Of a stretch of 64,000 bases of DNA, positions 17,007-25,306 are shown in pieces. The stretch is from Paenibacillus oryzae. GTDB lineage: Bacteria > Bacillota > Bacilli > Paenibacillales > Paenibacillaceae. Both the position numbers and the translations under genes were made by a program. Every line of letters starts with the position of its first letter. Position 1 is the stretch's first letter. The stretch is from NCBI RefSeq assembly GCF_001675045.1, contig NZ_LYPA01000038.1, forward strand, positions 1 to 64,000, written 5' to 3'. The notes beneath the pieces were generated by a model. It saw only the letters and a list, made by a program, of their open reading frames with translations, searched no databases and was not told where the DNA came from.

Positions 17007-18284
17007 TTATTTGGCTAGCGCGTTTGTAATTTCCTCGTTAAGGGCTTTAATGTCCGGTTCGTCGGTTGCCGCATCCATTAGCTTGTATTTTTGCTTTAGC
17101 GCAAGCAGCCTGTACAAGCTTTCATCCAGCCTCATTTCGGTTATCCCGCCATTCTGGACTTCACTTTGCAGCGCTGTCAGCACCCTCTGCTGCAGCTTCT
17201 CATCATGCCCGACCAGAAGCAGGTCGGCTCCGGCTAACACCGCCTTGACGGCTGCCTCTCCGATTTCATTGTCCTGCAGCAAGCCGCCCATCGTCAGGTC
17301 ATCGGTGACAACAACGCCATTGTACCCAAGGCCAGTCCGAAGCAGGCCATTAATGGCTTTGTACGAGATCGAAGTGGGGAGCTCCTTGTCCAATGCAGGT
17401 ATAAGCAGGTGGGCCACCATAACGGCGTCGGCATTATGCCCCACGGCCTCCACAAATGGCAGCAGCTCCAGCTTGCCCAGCTCGTCCAAGGATTTGCCTA
17501 CGACTGGAAGCGCGTAGTGGGAATCCACTGAAGTGTCTCCGTGTCCGGGGAAATGTTTGACTACGGTTGTCACGCCAGCTTCCGAAATGCCCTCCATCAT
17601 GGCCATGCCGTGGTTAATAACTGTATCCGCGTCAGAGCCAAAGGAACGATCGCCGATAACGGGATTGTCGGGGTTGCTGTCGATATCAAGCACAGGGGCA
17701 AAATCCAAATTAAATCCCAAAGCCTTAACCGTTGACCCCAATGAGCGGCCAACCTCTTTTGTATGTGAAATGTCCTTCAATACCCCCAGCTCACGCGCCG
17801 AAGGAAACTTGGCAATCTCCGCAGGCAGCCTGCTCACCTTGCCGCCTTCCTGATCTAGGCTTAGCCAGAGAGGAATGCTATTTTCGTTATTGGCAGCCTT
17901 AAGACTGTTCAGTAATGCCACCGTTTGAGACGCAGATTTAATATTGTCCTTATACAGGATAAATCCGCCAATTTTGTTTTCAGCAATCATTTTTTTTGCA
18001 AAAGGGCTGATCTTTTTTCCGTCCAGTCCAATTAATAGAAGCTGCCCTATTTTTTCATCTATCGTCATTTTGGCGATTTGAGCTGCAATTTCTTCATTCG
18101 CTGAAGGTGGTGCTGTCGGGCTCTCCGTCTCCTCGGGCGCAGCGGGCGAGGGAGCAGAGGGATCAGGTGATGAGGTTGCAGCTGGCGGAGAGGTTGCAGG
18201 GGGGGAAACATTTCCGCCGGATTTACCGCACCCGCCGGCTACGATGAGTGCAAAGGATAAAGCAACGGCCAATACAATTCGCAT
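17007..18284 (-). CDS. nagZ: NagZ-type beta-N-acetylhexosaminidase lipoprotein (GH3)
   Basis: Glycoside hydrolase family 3 enzyme that releases N-acetylglucosamine from cell-wall muropeptides. The 425-residue precursor has a lipoprotein signal ending in VAGGC (Cys19), a Ser/Pro/Ala-rich linker to about residue 65, then the TIM-barrel domain with the NagZ motif KHFPGHGDTSVDSH and the nucleophile Asp in VVTDDLTMGG. GGGAGGT precedes the ATG on the minus strand. It is membrane-anchored outside the cell, unlike cytoplasmic NagZ of Gram-negatives. Monocistronic and convergent with pspA. Confidence 0.92.
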   Translation of the reverse strand: MRIVLAVALSFALIVAGGCGKSGGNVSPPATSPPAATSSPDPSAPSPAAPEETESPTAPPSANEEIAAQIAKMTIDEKIGQLLLIGLDGKKISPFAKKMIAENKIGGFILYKDNIKSASQTVALLNSLKAANNENSIPLWLSLDQEGGKVSRLPAEIAKFPSARELGVLKDISHTKEVGRSLGSTVKALGFNLDFAPVLDIDSNPDNPVIGDRSFGSDADTVINHGMAMMEGISEAGVTTVVKHFPGHGDTSVDSHYALPVVGKSLDELGKLELLPFVEAVGHNADAVMVAHLLIPALDKELPTSISYKAINGLLRTGLGYNGVVVTDDLTMGGLLQDNEIGEAAVKAVLAGADLLLVGHDEKLQQRVLTALQSEVQNGGITEMRLDESLYRLLALKQKYKLMDAATDEPDIKALNEEITNALAK

Positions 18285-18411
18285 AAATCAACCTCCCATC
18301 TGATTTCTCCTATTGTACCTATATGGCTCAGGCGGGTCAAACGCCGTTTCCATTTTCTTGCTTCCAGCACATGATGCAATACATTAATCAGAATGGAAAG
18401 GATGTACCCAA

Positions 18412-19728
18412 ATGGATATTTGCGTTGTGGGAGCGGGGTATGTCGGCCTCACGACCTCGGCTGTTTTGGCGAAGCTCGGCCATACCGTATGGTGCTGCGA
18501 TCGTGACGATATCAAAATTTCTTCGCTGTTGAACGGTCATATTCCTATATTTGAGCCCGGATTAGAGGAATTGGTGCAGCAAGGCACAAAAAACAACCGT
18601 TTGTTTTTCAGCTCCGATGTGCCTCTTTACGTAGAAAAATGCCCGGTCATAATGGTAGCGGTGGGTACGCCTTCCGCCCCGGACGGAACAGCGGATTTGG
18701 TTTATGTCAAAAGCGTATTGTTAACCGTTGCAAATGGCATGCAGGAGCCCAAAACCGTCATTATTAAAAGTACGGTGCCGCCAGGAACGGGAGATTGGGC
18801 GCAAGACTTTTTTTTGCGCAGAGGCGTTCCAAAAGAATGGGTCGAGGTGGTATCCAATCCGGAATTTTTGCGGGAAGGCACAGCCATCCATGACTCCTTT
18901 CATCCCGACCGCATATTGGTAGGCGCTTCCAGTGTTCAAGCCGGGACGCTTGTTGCTTCGCTGTATGACGGCATTTCCGCACCGGTGCTGCATACGGGTC
19001 GAACAGAGGCGGAAATGATCAAATACGGCTCCAACTCCTTCTTGGCCGTCAAGCTTTCTTTTATTAATGAGCTGGCAAGGCTTTGTGAAGCTTTTCGTGC
19101 GGATATTACCGAGGTAGCAAAGGGTATTGGAATGGATGAGCGGATAGGGGCGAGGTTCCTGCAAGCGGGCATCGGGTATGGCGGCTCGTGTCTGCCAAAG
19201 GATGTTTCAGCACTCATAGCAACGGCAGCCGGTAAAGGAATGGGACTAAAGCTGCTGGAGGCTGCAGCATACGTAAACGAAACGCAGGTACAGGTATATG
19301 TAACGAAGCTGACTCGAGAGCTTGGAGCATTAAAGCCGGGTATGACCATTGCTGTTTGGGGTGCGGCCTTCAAGGAAAATACGGATGATCTTCGCTACTC
19401 CAAAGCTTTGGTGCTAATGGAGGAGCTGGCTGCAAAAGGATGCGGGGTTACCGCATATGATCCCTTGTCATCGCCGGACATGGATGGGGTCCAATGGGCG
19501 GCGTCCCAGTTGGAGGCGCTGGCGGGTGCCGACGCTTTGGTCGTGGCGACCGGATGGAAGCAATTTGTCGATGCTGATTGGCAGGTCGTCAAAGCGGCCA
19601 TGAAAGGCAAGCTTGTTGTAGACGCGCGCAATGTTCTGGACCGTGCTGCGGTGGAGGAGGCCGGGCTACATTACATCGGCCTGGGAAGACCTCGTAAAAG
19701 GGAGACAGAAATGAGCGCAGCGGACTAA
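18412..19728 (+). CDS. ugd: UDP-glucose 6-dehydrogenase
   Basis: Oxidises UDP-glucose to UDP-glucuronate with two NAD+, feeding exopolysaccharide or teichuronic acid synthesis. The 438-residue protein has the NAD motif VVGAGYVGLTTS, VAVGTP, NPEFLREGTAIHDSFHPDR, the catalytic cysteine 260 in GYGGSCLPKD and the C-terminal UDP-binding domain (WGAAFKENTDDLRYSK). GGAAAGGA lies upstream of ATG 18412. No polysaccharide cluster surrounds it here, so the end product cannot be inferred. Confidence 0.93.
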   Translation: MDICVVGAGYVGLTTSAVLAKLGHTVWCCDRDDIKISSLLNGHIPIFEPGLEELVQQGTKNNRLFFSSDVPLYVEKCPVIMVAVGTPSAPDGTADLVYVKSVLLTVANGMQEPKTVIIKSTVPPGTGDWAQDFFLRRGVPKEWVEVVSNPEFLREGTAIHDSFHPDRILVGASSVQAGTLVASLYDGISAPVLHTGRTEAEMIKYGSNSFLAVKLSFINELARLCEAFRADITEVAKGIGMDERIGARFLQAGIGYGGSCLPKDVSALIATAAGKGMGLKLLEAAAYVNETQVQVYVTKLTRELGALKPGMTIAVWGAAFKENTDDLRYSKALVLMEELAAKGCGVTAYDPLSSPDMDGVQWAASQLEALAGADALVVATGWKQFVDADWQVVKAAMKGKLVVDARNVLDRAAVEEAGLHYIGLGRPRKRETEMSAAD

Positions 19729-19783
19729 AGCGGCTCTATAAAGCGCCTAGTTTGCCGCATTTTTAACGACCCCGAACGTAATT

Positions 19784-20434
19784 TCAGCGATTTATTTCTG
19801 ACAAATACGTAATGGCGGAGGCGATCATTTTCCGGTAAGCCGGGGATTGGAAGGAGGGCGCATGATGGCCGGGCTGCAAATATACGACAGTTCCGAGACC
19901 ATACTTGCGCTCCCAACCCGCAGGAATGGCAGTACCTTGGAATTCATATGCCATAAAAATCGTCTTTTCAACAAAGTCATCCAGCTCGAACTGATAGGGC
20001 TCCTCCTCCAAAAGAAAGGACTCGATGCCATCCATGATGGGATGGCTTGCGCCTGCTTCCGTGACAACGTATTTTAACTGCTGGTATGGAGGATGATTCG
20101 TAAATTTGCCGCCAATCAGTGTCAGCAGCTCGCTGCTGGCTTGCAGCGAAATTCCGTTATGCAGGACAAGCATTTTTCCGCCTCCCGCTACATAACGAAG
20201 CAAACCTGCCCTTTGCTGGGCTGACAGCGGCTTATCCCAGCAATCGGTGTAGCTGATGAATAGATCGCAAGTATTATTGGTGTCTAATGCAGACAAAAGA
20301 TGATAGTCCTGACTTGCGGTCAAACGGCAGCCGGCAGGAACGATGGTTTTCATTTCCTCGATGATTGCGTTCAAAGGATGCCAGGGAGCGTCCTCGTTAT
20401 TTCCCAGCATTATGGCATGTATAGATTGGCTCAT
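19784..20434 (-). CDS. ThuA-like (trehalose utilisation) domain protein
   Basis: ThuA-domain protein with a glutamine-amidotransferase-like fold, a family tied to sugar (e.g. trehalose) use but with uncertain chemistry. The 216-residue product shows DLFISYTDCW, GGGKMLVLHNGISL, GGKFTNHPP, SHPIMDGI and PGHHAPSFQSP, all typical ThuA segments. The start is ATG 20434 with GGGAGG upstream; TTG 20449 lies ahead of the ribosome site. It is downstream of and co-directional with an AraC regulator, which probably controls it or is co-transcribed with it. Confidence 0.82.
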   Translation of the reverse strand: MSQSIHAIMLGNNEDAPWHPLNAIIEEMKTIVPAGCRLTASQDYHLLSALDTNNTCDLFISYTDCWDKPLSAQQRAGLLRYVAGGGKMLVLHNGISLQASSELLTLIGGKFTNHPPYQQLKYVVTEAGASHPIMDGIESFLLEEEPYQFELDDFVEKTIFMAYEFQGTAIPAGWERKYGLGTVVYLQPGHHAPSFQSPAYRKMIASAITYLSEINR

Positions 20435-20544
20435 CTCTTTTCCTCCCAAGCCCCCGTGTACGGGAACGAAATGTATGAATGCCCTTACAAAATAACGCTG
20501 CCTTTATTGTAAGCTGCTCGCCTTCTTGCGGCAAGCCGTTTAGT

Positions 20545-21396
20545 TTATTGATGGCGGTTGGATGTTTCATAGAGCTGGCGGTAAGTGGAAGGCGTCATGC
20601 CTTCGTGCTCCATAAATCTTTTGTTAAAATAGCTGACGCTGGGATAACCCGCCTCCTTGGCTATGTCGCCGATACTTAACGACTGGCGCTCCAGAAGCCA
20701 TTGCTTGGCTGTCTGAAGCCGGCAGCGGGTAATAAAATCCATCGGCGTCATCTCCATCACTTGGCGGAACAGCTTGCAAAAATAATGCGGCGTTACCCCG
20801 GCGAGTGCCGACCAGCGTTCCAGCAGAAAGGGCTCCGTCGCCTCCTGCTGCATAACGGGAAGCAGCTCCAGAATGCGTCCACCCGAGGAAATGGACCTGC
20901 CGCTTGCCTTGGGCACCGCCTGCTCTACAAATAAAGTCAGCAGAGCATAAGTCAGGGTCGAAAGTCTGTGAGGATGCAGCATCCGATTTTGCTCCGCTTC
21001 CGTTAACAGCTCCTCATGAGCACTCATCCATAACTCCGGTTGGCGAATGCTCCAGATTCGGCTAAGATGCAGCTCGCGCTTCACCATAAAATCAAACAAG
21101 CTGTCGCCGTAGAAGTGGACCCAATGAATATCCCAAGGCTCTTCCTTGCTGCTGTAATAACGCTGCTGCTGCAAGGGGAAATAAAGGAATGCGTCTCCCG
21201 GTCCAAGGGTGTGGATAACGCCGTCCTGCTCGACATAGCCTTTCCCGCCGGAAACAAAGTGAATATTAAAATTGTTCATCGCATCGGCATTTCGGCTTAC
21301 GGTATGTTCGGCCCATCTCCGATAAAAGCCTACAGATTCCGGCATGCAGAAGTAAGGGCTGGAAGGCAAAGTAAGAAGATGGCTTTGGCGCTGCAT
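20545..21396 (-). CDS. AraC family transcriptional regulator
   Basis: Sugar-responsive regulator, 283 residues. The N-terminal cupin (AraC-type ligand domain; FNIHFVSGGKGYVEQDG, LGPGDAFLYFP) is followed by a C-terminal double helix-turn-helix (VTPHYFCKLFRQVMEMTPMDFI; then SIGDIAKEAGYPSVSYFNKRFMEHEGMTP read in two parts). ATG 21396 has GAGG upstream. The ThuA gene follows in the same direction. Three copies of a 9-bp motif lie in the upstream region at 21416-21489 and are candidate binding sites. Confidence 0.9.
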   Translation of the reverse strand: MQRQSHLLTLPSSPYFCMPESVGFYRRWAEHTVSRNADAMNNFNIHFVSGGKGYVEQDGVIHTLGPGDAFLYFPLQQQRYYSSKEEPWDIHWVHFYGDSLFDFMVKRELHLSRIWSIRQPELWMSAHEELLTEAEQNRMLHPHRLSTLTYALLTLFVEQAVPKASGRSISSGGRILELLPVMQQEATEPFLLERWSALAGVTPHYFCKLFRQVMEMTPMDFITRCRLQTAKQWLLERQSLSIGDIAKEAGYPSVSYFNKRFMEHEGMTPSTYRQLYETSNRHQ

Positions 21397-21415
21397 CGAC
21401 AATCCTCGACTTTCA

Positions 21416-21489
21416 TGACAATATAGTTATAATCTATCTTAATATATTGTCATTTTCATTTCAATCCAGCCCATTTATAATGACAATAT
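21416..21489. promoter_or_regulatory. possible operator: three copies of TGACAATAT
   Basis: TGACAATAT occurs at 21416-21424 and 21481-21489 and as its reverse complement ATATTGTCA at 21444-21452, in an AT-rich stretch just upstream of the AraC start. The spacings are 28 and 37 bp. An operator role is inferred from position only. Confidence 0.4.
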
Positions 21490-21511
21490 CGTCATACTAT
21501 TTATTATATTT

Positions 21512-22207
21512 GAGAAGATGGGATGAAGCTAGAAACAGAGTAGCGGAGCTTAGTGGTAGCTAAGTGAGCAACGGAGGTTTCGGCTGAATGCCATATTCGA
21601 AGCCGGCCATGCCGCCAGGCATGATCCACAATGGAAAGCGGACTTTTTTAACTACCTCGTCTAAAATGAGGTTTAAAAAGTTTGGTTTTCAGTGTCGAGA
21701 AGATGGGATGAAGCTAGAAACAGAGTAGCGAAGCTTAGTGGCAGCTAAGTGAGCAACGGAGGTTTCGGCTGAATGCCATATTCGAAGCCGGCCATGCCGC
21801 CAGGCATGATCCACAATGGAAAGCGGACTTTTTTAACTACCTCGTCTAAAATGAGGTTTAAAAAGTTTGGTTTTCAGTGTCGAGAAGATGGGATGAAGCT
21901 AGAAACAGAGTAGCGAAGCTTAGTGGCAGCTAAGTGAGCAACGGAGGTTTCGGCTGAATGCCATATTCGAAGCCGGCCATGCCGCCAGGCATGATCCACA
22001 ATGGAAAGCGGACTTTTTTAACTACCTCGTCTAAAATGAGGTTTAAAAAGTTTGGTTTTCAGTGTCGAGAAGATGGGATGAAGCTAGAAACAGAGTAGCG
22101 AAGCTTAGTGGCAGCTAAGTGAGCAACGGAGGTTTCGGCTGAATGCCATATTCGAAGCCGGCCATGCCGCCAGGCATGATCCACAATGGAAAGCGGACTT
22201 TTTGAAC
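21512..22207. repeat. tandem array of the structured repeat, four units of 185 bp
   Basis: Units begin at 21512, 21697, 21882 and 22067, each starting GAGAAGATGGGATGAAGC; the period is exactly 185 bp and copies are nearly identical (the first has GGAGCTTAGTGGTAGC, the others GAAGCTTAGTGGCAGC). The first unit lacks its left arm and the last ends with ACTTTTTGAAC at 22197-22207. Between units, ACTTTTTTAAC...CCTC and GAGG...TTTAAAAAGT face each other as a long inverted repeat. The array fills the gap between the AraC gene and the Gfo/Idh gene and contains no gene. Confidence 0.95.
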
Positions 22208-22230
22208 TACCTCTAAAAGGAGCTGGGAAG

Positions 22231-23232
22231 ATGAGTATGAAGAAACTAAGATGGGGCATCCTAGGCAGCGCCTCCATAGCTAAGCGCGCGGTGATACCGG
22301 GAATACAGGGCTCTGCTATTAACGAAGTCGCGGCCATTGCGAGCCGGGATTTGCAGAAGTCCAGAGAGACCGCAAAGCAGTTTGGCATTGCGGATGCTTA
22401 TGGCAGCTATGAGGAGCTTTTAGCCGACGATAGTATTGATGCCGTATATATTCCGCTGCCCAACCATCTGCATATGGAATGGACGCTAAAGGCTGCGGAA
22501 GCCGGAAAACATATATTATGCGAAAAACCGCTTGCGCTTACCGCTGAGGAAGCGCAGCAAATGGCGGATGCCTGCCAGCGCGCCGGCGTTCACTTGTCGG
22601 AAGCCTTTATGTATCGCTGGCATCCGCGCTATGATGAGATCGCTTCCATTATTGCCTCTGGCGAAATTGGCGAGGTAAGGAGCATAACAAGCTCCTTTAC
22701 GTTTAATAATGCGGGAGACAGCGGCAATGTACGGTATCGGAAGGCATGGGGCGGCGGTTCCTTGTACGACGTTGGCTGTTATCCCATCAGCGCAGCCAGA
22801 TTGCTGCTGGGCCAGGAGCCTGCAGCAGCGACGGCGCACGCAATGTTTTCACCGCAGCACGATGACGTTGATATGATGCTGTCCGGCCTGCTGGAATTTG
22901 AGGGAGGCAAGTCGCTTATTTTTGATTGCGGCATGTGGGCGGCATTCCGCAATCCGCTGGAGGTGCTTGGCACGGAAGGGATCATTCAGGTGCCAAACGC
23001 GTATGTAACCAATTCGCCAGGCAGCGCCAACTTTTTTGTACACAGAGGCGGAGAAAAGAGAGAGGTACAAATTGCGGACATCAATGCATACACCGCACAG
23101 GCGGATGCTATGCATGCAGCCATTACAGGCAATGTTCCGCTGAAATTTACGCCAGCCGACTCCGTAAATAATATGAAGGTTCTTGAAGCATGCTTGCGTT
23201 CCGCGAACGAGCGTAGCAGAATTTCTATTTAG
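22231..23232 (+). CDS. Gfo/Idh/MocA family oxidoreductase
   Basis: NAD(P)-dependent sugar or inositol-type dehydrogenase, 333 residues. The N-terminal Rossmann fold has GILGSASIAKRAVIPGI and the EKPLALTAEEA motif with the conserved lysine; the C-terminal domain has GGSLYDVGCYPISAARLLLG, as in glucose-fructose oxidoreductase and xylose dehydrogenase relatives. ATG 22231 has AAAGGAG at 22216-22222; an in-frame start at 22186 would lie in the repeat. The repeat array ends 24 bp before the start, so its last hairpins are in the leader. The substrate is unknown. Confidence 0.88.
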   Translation: MSMKKLRWGILGSASIAKRAVIPGIQGSAINEVAAIASRDLQKSRETAKQFGIADAYGSYEELLADDSIDAVYIPLPNHLHMEWTLKAAEAGKHILCEKPLALTAEEAQQMADACQRAGVHLSEAFMYRWHPRYDEIASIIASGEIGEVRSITSSFTFNNAGDSGNVRYRKAWGGGSLYDVGCYPISAARLLLGQEPAAATAHAMFSPQHDDVDMMLSGLLEFEGGKSLIFDCGMWAAFRNPLEVLGTEGIIQVPNAYVTNSPGSANFFVHRGGEKREVQIADINAYTAQADAMHAAITGNVPLKFTPADSVNNMKVLEACLRSANERSRISI

Positions 23233-23351
23233 TGATGATCAATACTATCCAGCTCTTTAAGCTCTCATTTAAGAGGAGTAAAAGAGGGGTAATGCAATAA
23301 GCGGCAGGTCAAAGTGCTAAAAAAATTAAGTAGTGCAGGGAGGTTTTCGTA

Positions 23352-24281
23352 ATGGAATATATCCATATTGAAGGCTGTGAAAAGCCTGTTTCGAGGCTGA
23401 TGAAAGGCACCGATTATTTCAGGCATGAGAGCTATGAAAAGGCGGCAGCCAATCTGGATGCGTTTCTTGCAATAGGGGGGAATTCGCTGGATACGGCCCA
23501 TATTTATTGCGGGGGACAAAGCGAGGAAGTAATCGGGCGGTATATGAAGGAAAGAGGCAACCGGGACAAGCTGGTCATTATGACCAAAGGGGCGCATCAC
23601 GATCAATTTGGTCCCCGCGTCAACAAGGAAGCCATAAATAAAGACCTTGCTGAGAGTCTGGAGCGGCTGCAAACCGATTTTGTCGATTTGTATGCTCTTC
23701 ATCGCGACGATACCGAAATGCCCGTTGACGTTATTGTGGATGCGCTTAACGAGCATGTTCAAGCGGGGACAATAGGCGCTATCGGCGTATCCAACTGGAC
23801 ATGGCGGCGTATTGAAGAGGCGAATGCCTACGCAGCTCAAAATGGCCTTCGGGGCTTTACGTTCAGCAGTCCCAATCTCAGCCTCGCCAAAGCGAACGAA
23901 CCCTTCTGGCCTGGATGCGTTTCTACCGATGCCGAGACGCTGGCGTGGCATCAGTCGGTACAGTTGCCGCTGCTGTCCTGGTCCTCACAGGCAAGAGGTT
24001 TCTTTACGGGCCGCTTCACGCCTGAGGTTCGCGATAATAACGATCTGGTGCGTGTATTTTACAGCGATGCCAACTGGGAGCGTTTGGCGCGCGCCCGTGA
24101 GCTGGCGGAGCAAAAGGGAGCGACAGCTATCCAGATCGCGCTTGCTTATGTGCTGAATCAGCCATTCCCAACCTGCGCCTTGATTGGCGCACAAAGCGCT
24201 GAGGAGCTTCAGTCTTGCCACCAAGGCTCCTTCATCAAGCTTACTCCATCGGAAATGGAGTGGCTTGAAGGCTCCGGTTAA
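23352..24281 (+). CDS. aldo/keto reductase
   Basis: NADPH-dependent oxidoreductase with a TIM barrel, 309 residues. The AKR catalytic set is visible: Asp in LDTAHIY, Tyr in the same segment, Lys in IMTKGAHH and His in YALHRDD; the cofactor-side motif is AIGVSNWTWRRIEEA. The sequence is in the AKR11/AKR12-like branch rather than the short YvgN branch. GGGAGG precedes ATG 23352. It follows the Gfo/Idh gene by 119 bp in the same direction and may share its function in sugar metabolism. Confidence 0.88.
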   Translation: MEYIHIEGCEKPVSRLMKGTDYFRHESYEKAAANLDAFLAIGGNSLDTAHIYCGGQSEEVIGRYMKERGNRDKLVIMTKGAHHDQFGPRVNKEAINKDLAESLERLQTDFVDLYALHRDDTEMPVDVIVDALNEHVQAGTIGAIGVSNWTWRRIEEANAYAAQNGLRGFTFSSPNLSLAKANEPFWPGCVSTDAETLAWHQSVQLPLLSWSSQARGFFTGRFTPEVRDNNDLVRVFYSDANWERLARARELAEQKGATAIQIALAYVLNQPFPTCALIGAQSAEELQSCHQGSFIKLTPSEMEWLEGSG

Positions 24282-24302
24282 AGGATTAATCAAGCCATAA
24301 GG

Positions 24303-24350
24303 AAAGGGACCCCGCTCTCCACCAAGATGTGGAAAGGGAGGTCCCTTTTT
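24303..24350. terminator. terminator between the aldo/keto reductase and prs
   Basis: AAAGGGACC pairs with GGTCCCTTTTT, with an inner CTCCACC...GGTGGA-like section. It serves the plus-strand gene and could work for prs in reverse. Confidence 0.8.
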
Positions 24351-24353
24351 GTT

Positions 24354-25289
24354 CTATTCGGTTTTAAACAAGGTTGCGATAGAGCCGCCTTCTGTAATAA
24401 TGTGAATAGCAGCCCCTAGCAGCGGAGCCATCGGCAAAACAACAAATTTGTCCGGGCTAGCAGCATCCAGCGCAATCGTGTCGGTGATGACAACCTCCTG
24501 AATGTTGGGATGGTCCAGCTTCTGTACGGCATTTTCGGAAAATAATCCGTGCGTAGCGCAGATGAAGGCGTCTTCCGCGCCCCGTTTTTTCAACGCTTCA
24601 ACTACATTGACGATTGTGCTTCCGGTATCGATCAAATCCTCAATAATAATAGGCGTTTTGCCTTCAACCTCGCCAATAATATGCGTAATTTGAGACTGGT
24701 TGTGCGCCGGTCTGTTTTTGATCATGATCGCAAACGGGCAATCCAGCATATTGGCCAGCTTTTCCGCAGTCGTAGCTCGTCCCGCATCGGGGGAAACAAC
24801 AACAGGGTTTTTAATATTTTTGGAGCGCAGGTAACCGATAATCAAATCCAATGCGGTCAAATGATCCACCGTTATTTTGAAAAAGCCCTGAATGGCATCG
24901 GCGTGCAAATCGACCGTAATGATACGGCCTGCTCCAACCGTAGTTAAGACGTCGGCTACCATTTTGGCGGATATGGGCTCGCGCGGCGCGGATTTACGCT
25001 CCTGGCGGGCATAGCCGTAATAAGGCATAACGATATTGATCGATTGGGCGGAAGCCCGTTTGGCCGCATCAATCATTACCATCAGCTCCACCAGATGCTC
25101 ATTGACGGGATGCGACAGCGATTGTACAAGAAAAACGTGGCTATTGCGAAGCGACTCCTCGTAGGATACATGAATCTCGCCGCTTTGCTGGCGGGAGATG
25201 GCAGCTTTTCCTAGCGGAACGCCAAGCTCCTTGCACACATTAAGCGCCAGATCACGGTTGGATGATCCGGAAAAAATTTTGATTGACAT
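24354..25289 (-). CDS. prs: ribose-phosphate pyrophosphokinase
   Basis: Makes PRPP from ribose 5-phosphate and ATP. The 311-residue protein has the ATP-site region YYGYARQERK, the metal/substrate segments VDLHADAIQGFF and VVSPDAGRATTAEKLA, and the PRPP loop IIIEDLIDTGST. The N-terminal RQQSGEIHV replaces the usual FSDGE, which marks it as a divergent paralogue; the main prs is normally beside gcaD, not here. It lies 17 bp downstream of fabV with GGAGGA before the start, so the two are probably one transcript. Confidence 0.9.
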   Translation of the reverse strand: MSIKIFSGSSNRDLALNVCKELGVPLGKAAISRQQSGEIHVSYEESLRNSHVFLVQSLSHPVNEHLVELMVMIDAAKRASAQSINIVMPYYGYARQERKSAPREPISAKMVADVLTTVGAGRIITVDLHADAIQGFFKITVDHLTALDLIIGYLRSKNIKNPVVVSPDAGRATTAEKLANMLDCPFAIMIKNRPAHNQSQITHIIGEVEGKTPIIIEDLIDTGSTIVNVVEALKKRGAEDAFICATHGLFSENAVQKLDHPNIQEVVITDTIALDAASPDKFVVLPMAPLLGAAIHIITEGGSIATLFKTE

Positions 25290-25306
25290 AAGGTCCTCCT
25301 CGGGTG

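Noticed and set aside
21512-22207. CRISPR-like array
   Set aside because: The 185-bp units are whole-length direct repeats with no unique spacers, and no cas genes are nearby.
22186-22230. Longer N-terminus of the Gfo/Idh protein starting in the repeat
   Set aside because: The extra residues come from the repeat's right arm, and a good ribosome site precedes ATG 22231.
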